A DNA stretch of 64,000 nucleotides, from the NCBI GenBank assembly GCA_963920665.1, contig OY987267.1:13330001-13394000 (forward strand), read 5' to 3'. The notes beneath the pieces were generated by a model that did no database searches, was not told the DNA's origin, and saw only the letters and a list, made by a program, of their open reading frames with translations. Position 1 is the first letter of the stretch. Each line of letters opens with the position of its first letter. This stretch comes from Straminergon stramineum. Its lineage: Eukaryota > Streptophyta > Bryopsida > Hypnales > Calliergonaceae. Below are positions 26,428-37,912 of this stretch, piece by piece. The position numbers were made by a program, and so were the translations under genes.

Positions 26428-26630
26428 CTCATATTAAGATATTGGTAAACCTCATTAAGAAAGGAGCCAAAAAAACATCTAAATCTATAATGTTGTAGAG
26501 GGCAAAATGCGTCTGATAAATAAATTTTTGTGTTATGATAAAAATTATAGATGGAGTTGTCAATCCAATGAATTGGGTGATTTTTTGGGCAAACAACCTT
26601 GATGGTAGGCCTCACCTTGTCCTTTCAAAA

Positions 26631-27203
26631 TTAACCTCCAGAGGACCAAGTGACCATTCAACATATACAAAAAATCTCAAGTAGTTACACACAAAGTCCA
26701 TTTTGGTTGGATGTTCATGTAATTTTGATAGGAGTGAACATGTATCCCCTTGGTGAGAAATACAATTTTTTTCAATCTTATGCATGGATCAAAAGCCGTG
26801 TTGCCATAAACTTTTGAGGCAACTTGGGGAACATGTGCAAAATTCCTCTTCTACTTTTGAAATTTGGCAAGTATGAAATTGACATGATGTAGGATGCAAA
26901 ATAATGTTAAAAAAATATCCATGTGTAGTGCAAAATTCTAAGTCTAGGAGGAGTTAAAGTTTGTTGGCCCTATTGGACAAGGTCGGGAAAAAACATTTTC
27001 TTCTAACTTCAAACATTATGATTTTTCAATTTGTGCAATCAAAGTTTTTGAGATTTTTCCACACATTCCCATAGTAGTCTAGTACAAATTTGAATGGTTG
27101 AATTTTTTTTCTTAAACTTTTTTTTTTCATTTTTTTCACATTGTCCTAGAAAGTGGTAGTTTTTGACAATTTCTGCCCAAAATGTGCCTTAGTCCTTTAT
27201 TAA
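26631..27203 (+). mobile_element. TTAA-type element, family C, copy C2
   Basis: Starts TTAACCTCCAGAGGACCAAG and ends TTAGTCCTTTATTAA. It is 573 bp, the same as C1 and in the same direction, separated by about 200 bp. The ends have drifted from the CCCCTAAAGG consensus, but TTAA is kept at both. Confidence 0.76.
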
Positions 27204-27883
27204 GGTTTGAAGACTTTCTAACATCAACAACTTCTATCAAGATCACTAATTCATTCAAAACAACTCAATCTACTTGTACTTTTTTTTAGTGACATAAATT
27301 ATGACAAGTAGACAACATTCCCAATTTTGACACAATCAAAGGATATGTTTATTGTCTAATGGTTTTTGAAACAATCTCATTCAATTCAAGTATTTGTACA
27401 TGGTGCTAAGGGATTGGCAAGATTGGTGTTTCATAGCTATTGTCAAAAGCATGTTTATACAAGCTAGCAGTCTTCCCTCCCGAACCTACATAGAGGTGAA
27501 CGTAGCATGAAGATAACACCACTCTTTACAGCAGACCTACTTCATCACTTGTAATAACAATGGGATAACTATCAACTTTTACATAAACACAAAATCAAGC
27601 CAAATGAACATTTGAGAGTTTTTAGAGGTGCTCTTTGGTAGTGACCCTCATCAACACCCAATACCAAAGACCAGGCTATGTTGCTAATTTTGCCAACTTT
27701 GTCTACAATTAGGAACACTTGATCAATGAGGAGGGATTTTACAATCGTAGTTACAAATCACAATGTAACAAGTTTAGTATCTCCATTTCACACTTGAGTT
27801 GTTGTGGCACAATTGAAGAGGGGGCTCAAGAAGAGCTCACAAGTAGAGCAAGATGAAGTAAACCAAAATGGAGCAAACCATAT
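27204..27883. other. Gene-free stretch
   Basis: No gene or bounded repeat recognised. Confidence 0.45.
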
Positions 27884-28107
27884 TTAACCCTTAAAGGAAA
27901 GACTGGTGGTCATAGAAATCATCTCTTTTGGAACCGTGTGACATCATCTACTTTAAAAAAAATACTCATTGGAAGTCAAACTATTGTAGAAGACCTCCCC
28001 TTTTCACAACAAAATTCTTTGGATGAATAGTTACACTTCTGTCTTACTAGAAGGCTTCTTTGTCATCCATTGGACAAAAAATGTCTGTGTCAATGTTTAA
28101 GGGTTAA
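27884..28107 (+). mobile_element. TTAA-flanked element, family D, copy D2
   Basis: Bounded by TTAACCCTTAAAGG and GTTTAAGGGTTAA, 224 bp including both TTAA. The core ACTCATTGGAAGTCAAACTA, CCTCCCCTTTTCACA and CTTTGTCATCCATTGGA blocks match D3 (43011) and reversed D4 (54522). A short frame crossing its right edge is not considered real. Confidence 0.8.
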
Positions 28108-29315
28108 TAAAAGTAAAGACCCTGAGATTTGGAGGATACCACCACAAGAGGTTACAAGAAAGATCTTGGAAGAGGATACAACGTGGCAAGGCGGTTTAAG
28201 AAATTCTGAAGAGGACTTGGACGGTGTATTCCAAGATGAAAATTCCAGTTGACACAAAGTACTGGATTTTCAAATTCAACGAATTGCCATGTGCGAACCA
28301 CAGATATGAGAAGTCAAAATTTTGCCAAACCTGAAACAGCAACCTCACTTCCCAGCAACTCTAGCATCTTCTCCAAACGAGGTGGGAGTATTATGTTTTT
28401 GTTTATTCTTTGTTTTTTTGGACACAAATAAAGGCAAAAGGAGTAGTATGTTTTAAAACCAATTCTTTCCAAATTCCAGGTGGGAACTTACCAGATAACT
28501 CACCCTATGACAAGTCAAATGGGAGTCAACCCATCACAGGCAAAAATATTTTAGAGATGTACATTTCAAAAATATTCTAGAGGTGTACTTTTCAAATGGC
28601 TCTCATTTGGCCTGTCATAGGCTGAGTTACCTTAGTACGTTCTGTTCTGCACATGTATGGACTATGGAACATTGATAAGTGAAGACCTGAATGTGGTCAC
28701 CGGCCTGGACCTTCTTCTAAAAGGACTGACAATAATTGTCCATGTGTTTCAAGAAAATAAAATAGGACCTGCAATTACACTTAACTTCTTCCTATAGTTG
28801 CACACAATTGATCGAAACTGACTGTCATCCTTCAGTTGTTGGAAAAAAAAATTTAATCTTGATGAAGACATGGCTTGGCTGTTGGTTTTCCTCCATTTTA
28901 TGCCATGGTTTTCCCTTGTGTTTTCAGTAAGAACAAAACTCAGTTTGCAGACAACATGTGCTGAAAATTGTCGGATAAGTTTCATTGGAGGTATGTTAAT
29001 ATCAATGTCTGCAAATCCTACAAACAAAGGTTGTTTTAGTTGGAAGCATCAGGAGAAGTGTGATGGGAACTTCGGTGAAGATCACGTGGCTGTTTATTGA
29101 AGGTCCATTCAAGCAAGCCTCTTTTGATTCAAGCTCGTTTCCATCAAGGAGTAAGCTTAAGTCGAAAGTGGTCACTCAAAAAATGTAAGTTTTTCACATT
29201 GATTTAATCCCATGTTCTATAATTATTAACATGTGTATAACCATGCAATGGTCCTCCCCCACAATGGGAGGGTATTATGCTTTCCTAGATATTGGGGGGG
29301 GACTTCTCATTCAAT
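28108..29315. other. Gene-free stretch around a small foldback element
   Basis: No supported coding exon. The foldback at 28496-28629 is listed separately. Confidence 0.45.
28496..28629. mobile_element. 134-bp foldback (MITE-like) element
   Basis: The left arm TAACTCACCCTATGACAAGT is mirrored by the right arm (reverse complement TAACTCAGCCTATGACAGGC). Pairing continues for about 33 bases. Between the arms lies a 26-base direct duplication (AAAAATATTTTAGAGATGTA, then AAAAATATTCTAGAGGTGTA). No target duplication is clear. Confidence 0.7.
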
Positions 29316-30244
29316 TTTACCCCTAAAAGACCAATGTCTCTTCAAGGGACAAATGGGATTTTGGGCAAGTACTGATGGTCTCAATTTTTGTCCTGATTTT
29401 TTGAAACTTTTCATGAAGATAGAAAAATTGATGAGCTTTGTCGGAATATGATATTTTTTCATTTAGTACCTAGGAACAAAAGTCATGCCCAAAGAAGCTC
29501 AAAACAAGGGAGAAGGGGCAACAATAAAAACAATTCAAGCAATTCAATTTAATTTAAAAAAAAATTCCTCATAGACTATATTTTTGTCTCCATGGAAAGC
29601 TTTGATTCATTCCATTTGGATTTGTTATGAGAAAGTTATGGACAATCTTGTTTTTCAGGCAATTAGAGCATCTTCTTGAAAAAATAACTAAAAGGATTCA
29701 TATCTGAATGCAATTTTTACAATTTAAAAAAAAAAGGGTCCACATGGTTTAATTTTCTTGCTAGTAAAATCTCACCATTGGGATTAGTGCATTTTAATTC
29801 CATATTGGAGATATTCATAATTTAGATTTTCCTTCTATCTTATACATGCTTCTACTTAACAAATTTTTAAAGAATAAAAAATAATTTTTTTTTTGTATTT
29901 TCTTTTTTTTCCTAGACTCTAACCTCAATTCTCCACCATAGATATTTCAAGCTCAAAACTCTATAGTGCAAAAAATTAAAGTTAAGAAGGTTTAAAGTCA
30001 AATAATCTAGTCCCACAATGTGTTGAAAAAATTGTTTTCTTCACATTAAACCTAAATATCTTGCAATTTGTGCTGTCAAAATTTCTGAAATTTTTTTCAC
30101 ACATTCTCATACTAGTTAGGTTTAAGATCCTATGGATAGATGTGCAAAAAAATAGAATTTTCAAATTTTCTTATTCTTCGCTATAGAAATGGCAATTTTG
30201 AGTATTTTTTCGCAGAAAAAAGGCCTTGGTCCTCAAGGGGTTAA
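29316..30244 (+). mobile_element. TTAA-flanked element, family A, copy A4
   Basis: Left end TTTTACCCCTAAAAGACCAA (one change in the flanking TTAA); right end GGCCTTGGTCCTCAAGGGG then TTAA (30241-30244). About 929 bp, the same length as A6, and matched throughout. Non-coding. Confidence 0.82.
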
Positions 30245-31205
<961 letters not shown>

Positions 31206-31279
31206 GCATTGGTAGTATGAATTGGGGTCACTCTTTTTGTTACTAGTGACTTCTTGTGGGATCCAATATGAATGGACCC

Positions 31280-31785
31280 TTTACCCTTGAAGGATCATTG
31301 GCCCCTCAAGGGACAAATTGGATTTTGGGTAGGTACCTATGGTTTCAATTATTGTCATGATTTTTTAAAACTTTTTCTGAAGATAGAAAAATAGATTATA
31401 TTTTTGATAATATAATTTTTATTTGAATTGGTGCCTAGGAGAAAAAGTCATGTCAAATAAGCTCAAAATAGGAGAGACCGGGCAACAATTTTTTTTGTAA
31501 AACTCAAAACTTTTCAGTGCAAGAAATGTAAGTTAAGAAGGCTCAAAGTCAAATACTCTCTTTACGCAATGTGTTGAAATTTTTTTTCTTCACTTTAAAC
31601 ACAAATATTTTTCAATTTGTGTTGTCAAAATTTTTGAAAATAAATCCATACATTCTAATACTAGTTAGGTGTAGGATCCTACAATTAGATGTGCAAAAAT
31701 AATTCAATTGTTTTTACTCTTTGCAATAGAAATGACAATTTTGAGGGTTTTTTGACAAACAAGGCCATGGTCTTTTAGGGGTTAA
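31280..31785 (+). mobile_element. TTAA-type element, family A, copy A5 (internally deleted)
   Basis: Left end TTTACCCTTGAAGGATCATT, right end GGCCATGGTCTTTTAGGGG then TTAA. It is 506 bp; compared with A4 and A6 the middle is missing, from after the TGTCAAATAAGCTC block to the CTCAAAACTTTTCAGTGC block. This is typical of a non-autonomous deletion derivative. Confidence 0.8.
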
Positions 31786-33308
31786 TTTATACTAATTTGA
31801 AAACAAGATGGAGTTTTTTCTCTCTCTACAATTGTAGTAATCATATAATGCCATAAAGATTAAACAATAGTTCATTCATTTCAACTCTCAAGTGGTGCAA
31901 AGGATTAAATTAGTTGAAGAAAGAAGAAATTTGTTTTTTAGGGGGTTCTATTCCATTGGATATCATAATGCAAAGTGTAATCCTAGCACTCAAGAGTGGA
32001 TAGTCACTCAAGATGGTTTTCTCAATTAGTTCACGATTGAATTAGTTGTTTGTGTATACTAGAAAATTGAGACCCCCCTCTCACTCTTCATAATTTTGAA
32101 AAGTTCTTGTAGTGGCAATCAATATGGGATATTGCCACCATAGGCATTGAGGATCATATTTAGTATATCTATAGTATTCCATATTCGTATTTCATATCAT
32201 ATTAAATACAATATTTAGTACATTATTCCATATTCATATTTCGTATCATATTCCATATTGTATTCTATACAACATTTTAGTGTTTGTATTCCGTATTATA
32301 TTTTGTATAATATTTTGTATTTATATTTCATATTTGTATTCGTTTTTTGGCGACATCAGAGGCCACTTTTTTTCTATGGATTGACGACATTGGAGTGGGG
32401 GAGCATTTAATTGCAAAAAAAAGGAGTGTTCACATCATCACAAGAGATACTATAATCCTAGCATTTGTCTTCTTTTTTTGGTTGTGTGATGTAGGGAACG
32501 AATCTTGTAAGGCAAATCCTAATCCTAGTTTGGTTTAACTATGAAAAAATCAGACCTCTCACCAAGGTACATTGCCAAAAAAGACATGATTTCTTGAATA
32601 GTTAATGCAATCACTAGTAGAAAACTATGTTGTAGTTAACAAAATCCAGGTGACATTTTATGTAAATTGCGTTCACTGAAACGCAGTTTTCAATGTCATT
32701 GGTTACTTTTTGGCCTTTGAATCCTTATAAGTTTAAAAATGATTCTAGAATGCAATAAACATGGTAGAGGCTTTTTTTTTAATCATTTTGGAGAAGTAGC
32801 TAGCTATTTCTCCAATACTTATACTTAAGTGATATTTAGTGATATCTATATCACAAGAAGGTGATACCTAGGTAAAATTTGGCTATTGGTCTTCAAAAGC
32901 ACTAGTGATCTAGCTATTTTGACTCTCTAAAATGAATGAAAAAAATGATTTCCTTAATAAAAAAAACCAATGTCTATTGATTGTAGCCAACTAGTGGTGA
33001 TTGTATATAAAAAATATATCGGAATATGATGATATTTGTCTAATACTAGGCAAATTGTCACACCTTCTCCAAGAATGAAATTTCTATGAAGGATGAGAAG
33101 GTATAGAGTGAAAAGAGGAGCCAATCAAAAGCCCTTATTTGTGAAGAAGGTGTAATCCCCCTTGAGTGTTGTATGGAGAACAATAATGGAAAAAAGTGTT
33201 CACTTGTGATTCAAGATCAATGTGGTAATTTTTCAGGGATCCAACATTTAGCACGCACTCACACAAGTACACCATATTCATAGGAGTTCAACAGGGGCAT
33301 TCACATGA
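31786..33308. other. Gene-free stretch with AT-rich short-period repeats
   Basis: From about 32158 to 32341, degenerate repeats of CATATTCCATATTCATATTT type follow each other. A truncated CACTA-like end is listed separately. No gene is supported. Confidence 0.5.
32612..32710 (+). mobile_element. Left end of a second CACTA-like element (truncated)
   Basis: Begins CACTAGTAGAAAACTATG and follows the 16918 element through AACAAAATC and TGACAT, then a small hairpin (TGCGTTCACTGAAACGCA). No matching right end was found, so the copy looks truncated. The right limit is approximate. Confidence 0.5.
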
Positions 33309-33574
33309 ACATTAGAAGAATTCTAAACCTTGTAGAAGGCCGTGAGTCTACATGGCGGAAGTGCAATTATAGCGGAAAAAGATAAAATAAAATTCTAGGA
33401 ATCTAACAGGGCACTATTAGTGCCACATCAGATTGGCGATTTGATTTTTTTTCTTCTAAAAAACTGTTATTTTTATTAAAAAAAATATTTTTTATTTATT
33501 TTATATTTGCACCGTGGGTGTGTCAAAACTGAAATTGAAACGGCCTTCTGTAGAGTTTAGAATTCTTCTAATGT
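33309..33574. mobile_element. 266-bp TIR element (MITE)
   Basis: The left end ACATTAGAAGAATTCTAAAC is repeated in reverse at the right end. The ~35-base inverted repeats run to a GGCCGT block with few mismatches. The interior is AT-rich and non-coding. No clear target duplication was found, so the superfamily is open. Confidence 0.78.
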
Positions 33575-36500
33575 TTAGTGCAATCACAAGAGTTCAACAT
33601 GCATCCAATGGTGAAGGCAGCAACATGGTTGGGGTGAAAGCAGCGCTTTAGGGGATGAAACATTCACATGTGAAAACTTCTTTGTACTCATTCTTCATCT
33701 CCAGAGGAGAAGAATCCCCATACTCAACCTTTAGAGAATGGGCCCTCCACAAACCAACAAGAGAGTGCCACAACCCCATTCTTTGAAGATTGAGAATGGG
33801 GAGAAGAAGGTGTGATAATCCCTATTGTCAGATCCTAGGATCAACTAATCTAATATTGGGGTAATCACCAAGGCTTTTTTTTTCCTTTTTCATGAAGTGC
33901 CAAAGTGCCAATATAAAATGTTATAGTGGTGCTCCCAATTTCAGCATTCATCCACATATTGGATAGAAAATATCACATTAACAAATACCACATGTCCATA
34001 ATTACATTTCATCCACAATTTCGAGATTTCATCTAAATTTTTGCTTAATTCAAAGTTTTTTGGTGAAAAACTTCAAGGTTTGTTGCCATTTTTTAGGCCA
34101 ACTTAAGTTTTCTGGTGCAATCTGGCAGCAGAAAGCCCCCCCCGCATGCCCTGGTGATCACATGTGATACTGGTGTGATACTGATGTGATGCCCGGATAG
34201 AATTGACTGTAGCAGCTTATCCTTTCCCAGGAGACGGACCAGTGCAACTGTGTGAGCAATGTTGCTGATTCAGTTTCGCCATCAATTTGCAGGGCCGGAA
34301 CCGGCTATGGCGAGGATCCCAATCTCGAGTTAGTCTCACTGGAACCAAAGTATGCAAATGAATCTGCGTTGCGCTTTCGCGATGGAGCCCGAAGTGAGTG
34401 CAATTCTGGTTTAATTGTGAGGCCAGGAGCTTGACGCGGAATCAAATTGTTGTGTGATTCTCAGTTTTTGTGATCATTATGGCCTTTGAAGGATTTTATT
34501 GTGTCCATGGAGTCTTCTCAGAGAGAGAGAGAGAGACACCGTGCGAAAGTGGTGCTTTGTTCTCAATGCTCGCGGGAACAGCAAGAGAATTTGAATTTGG
34601 TACTTCCTGGTGGATGGGCGCGCTGTCCTCATGGTAAGCTTGTTTCTTCTTCCTCCCTAGATCTTAAATTCTAAATCTTAAAAAACTTAAGCTCTTGTTC
34701 TTGTTCACAGATCGATCAGTGCCTGGATACAGAAGATTCAGCTCTTCTGTTTGAATTTGAACATTTCGTAGCACTGTGTACAATTTTTCTAAGTTTCAAG
34801 TATGAACGGCAAATGCTTGGAATTCTTTAGTAATTACATTATCTGTGAAATTAGACCTTGGAGATTGATGGAAGATTTAAACGAAGTGAATCTGTCGTCG
34901 TCGGAATTCTAGTGATTATTAGGAAACCCTAAAATCCCGCCATGTTTTTGTTTTATCTGGCCTTCTGTTTTTTAATGGGTCATACGAGGACTTCTGTTAG
35001 AAATTTTTAATCTGTTTTGTGATCAACGTATGCAATGTTCTCCTCTGATTCTGGTGATGAAATATTTTTGCCTCATCTGAATTATATTTTTTCATTTTAT
35101 GATCAATCCAATTGTTTACTTTAAACCACGAATCCTTGGTTGTTTAGGGCTTAAGCATTTTTGGCTGTATCAAATTAATGCAGATTTTGTTTAGTTGACT
35201 ATGACTATGATACAAGTGCATTCGGTTTGTCATGGTGATTGAGCAACCTAGTGAATGTTTTTCATTTGTACCAATGATTTGTTTGTAGAATTGTAACAAA
35301 TTCAGCATTCCTCTTGTTAAAATTTAGCTAGTGTCGGTTTCACTGCTTAAGATGCTGCGCTCTCTCTCCAGGTAATTTTTTACGTTGGGTTCACCTGAGG
35401 CATCACCTGCAGAGTAGGAATCTTTTTCCGAATTATCTAATTGATGATTCTTTGTGTGAAGGTGAGGGTTGGGCCTCTAGTGGATGACGTAAAATCTCAA
35501 GAGGGCAATGCTGGATGAGTTGGCTAGTCATGCTCAGGACGTTTTGGACAATCCACTGTACGTGTCCAGAATTGAAGGCAGGGCCCGCACATGCCGAGGG
35601 AACTGACTGGCAGACCATTTATGTAAATAGAGGAATGCTTAAAAAGGCTAGTTCTGCTGTGCTTGCACCAAAAATAGCTTGAATTTGGATATTTATACTG
35701 ATTCCTTCAAATTGACAGTCAGTTTCGCAAACGCCAGTCATGCCTATCTTTAGAATGCTAGTCATTCCTACAGTTCTGCACTAGAGAATCATGCGAAAAT
35801 TTACTTAGAACCTTGCAAATAGTGTTGAAACAATATTAAAACAATGATTTATCTCTCCAACTACCAGGATGTTGCACTGCTGGGAAACACTAAGAGTGGT
35901 AAGATTCTTAGACGACCGATTAGAAAGGAGCCTAAACGCAAGGCCTCATCCGCGACTCTACACTAGAAATACCTGTCTCGACAAGAATGTTGAAGGTTTG
36001 TAACCACATTTCCATTCTTAATTTCGTATCCTCTTGCTTTCTCAATATTGATTATAATCTTTTGATATCGTAAGTATTTGTTAGAAATGTGTGATATGGG
36101 ACTCTCAGAAAGTGCATCATGGGACAATCTCGTGGTCATATAACAGTTTATGCGTGGGTCCACTTTCAGCCAAGTTGGGTGCACTCCTTGCCTGGATAGG
36201 ACATGACTTTCCCTAGGAGTCCCAATCCAATCAAGTTAGATGGACTCCCTAGCATGATTTCCAACAAGTAGTCCACCTAATTGAAGAAACGGTGTACATT
36301 CGATTCTGTATTGTAAAGTTATGCGACTAACTTAAGTTCTGCAATCAATTTTGAAACGGTAGTTATCGTTGCAGTTGTTGCTGGGGATAATAAGTGGGCT
36401 TCAATGGGATGCTTTGCTTGCAGGTTAGCAAGGGTTTGAAGGAGACCCATACCAAGTTTCCTGGCTGAGGAGGATTTCTACCAAAATTGCAAGACAATCT

Positions 36501-37199
36501 CCTACAGCCGGCAAGTGTAAAAAACAAACAGCTACTCTCTCGTAATCTGTGTATTGACTACATTGTATTGGTTATTCCATCAATACATCCCCTTGTCTGC
36601 GAACTTGAGGATGGTAACTTACTGTATGTACAAAAAGCTTACAGTGAGGCTAAACCTCAACGTTTCTTTTTAGATTTTAATTGCTAGACAATTTTAATTT
36701 TGTTCTGATTCAGAACAGTTTTGTCATCCAGACACTGCACCATGCTTTCGATGATCTTACTGTCATGATTTTGGTGCCGGAAGAATGTACAACATATTGG
36801 GCAGTTTCAAAGTACAAATTCTTCAGAATGTCAGTTTGGTGGAATGTCAGACAGACTGTGTGTATTGCTTTCCAATTACCTTTCGGCTCACATGCGACAA
36901 TGGTTCACGTTCAGTTTGTGGTACGTTCAGTTTATCGGTTCTCGCAGGCAGTGAACAGGGTTTTAGTATAATTTAAAACTGTTTCAGGAACTTTAGACAA
37001 CATCATGAACAAAATTTTCCCCACGGTGTACTATGCTTGTACTGTACAGAGAGGCTTCCTTATGAGTTATGACCAGGTTAACTCCAGGAAGAGCTCCTGA
37101 TTCTGATGGTGTCTAGTAATTTTCTGAAACCATTATTACTGAGTATTTTAATCTGAGTAACCTCCTGGACTCGTTCATGCTTGAAATTCCAGTCTGTTT

Positions 37200-37203
<4 letters not shown>
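33575..37203. other. No confirmed gene; region less AT-rich from 34200
   Basis: About 33670-33840 relates to 13590-13770. From about 34200 the composition is closer to that of the gene regions. A possible three-exon chain (34507-34633, 35372-35461, 35868-35893) keeps frame and would give an 80-residue protein starting MESSQRERERHR with CSQC and CPH motifs, but I know no family for it and do not call it. Segment 36957-37025 resembles 39394-39460 in a GET3D intron. Confidence 0.3.

Positions 37204-37293
<90 letters not shown>
37204..37293 (+). repeat. (TC)n microsatellite upstream of the GET3D-like gene
   Basis: About 90 bases of uninterrupted TC repeat, roughly 620 bp before the GET3D start codon. 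Arg-Glu and Ser-Leu frames across it are artefacts. Confidence 0.98.
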
Positions 37294-37295
<2 letters not shown>

Positions 37296-37912
37296 GTCGA
37301 GGTCTGACGCCTCTGATGTTGCGTGCCTCCCAAGTTTGTTGGTGCAGTAAGCTTAACTTATTACCGACCAGATTCAGCATACTTGTACTACCTGACACAT
37401 CATCACTTGATTCACACAATGTACGAAACGCTGGTACCTTTGGTTGAAACGAAGTCGGCTAGCGCAGATTTTTCCAGTTGATGTAATCTGTCACGCAGAT
37501 GATCTTACATACAGTCTCGCTCAGTAGCGCATATCGACACTCTGCAATTTGTTTCGAAACCATCCCCTGCATGATCCTAAGTCCAAATTTCTATTCACAA
37601 AGCGCAAACCTTCTCGTAGAGTTTGAAATTGCATTCCCCCGTAATGGCCTCCATCCCCAAAACAAAAAACACACGCCTCAAACCCTAACACCTCTATCAT
37701 GACAACCGGTAAAGAAATCATGTCAAGTGTAATAGAACTGAGGATCGAAGGAAGCCATAATAAAGCAGATTTCGTATCCGCAGAAAAAGCTGGGGTCATG
37801 CCACATTTTGTGTGCACTACCATTCGGATTGGGTTGCATTGCATTGGACCAGGGTTTGGGTTTGTGGTGAACTTGCCATAGCTGCGGAATGTGAGAGCGA
37901 GTGAGGGCAGCT
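37294..37912 (+). promoter_or_regulatory. Presumed promoter and leader of the GET3D-like gene
   Basis: No coding exon. The DNA lies between the TC repeat and the first ATG and should contain the promoter. No individual element can be named. Confidence 0.35.

Noticed and set aside
37060..37110. Peptide-like hint of a LINE reverse transcriptase (TPGRAPDSDG)
   Set aside because: The surrounding blocks are not in reverse-transcriptase order and no long frame or further motif is present.
37113..37447. Frames of Arg-Glu or Ser-Leu repeats
   Set aside because: Translations of the TC microsatellite.
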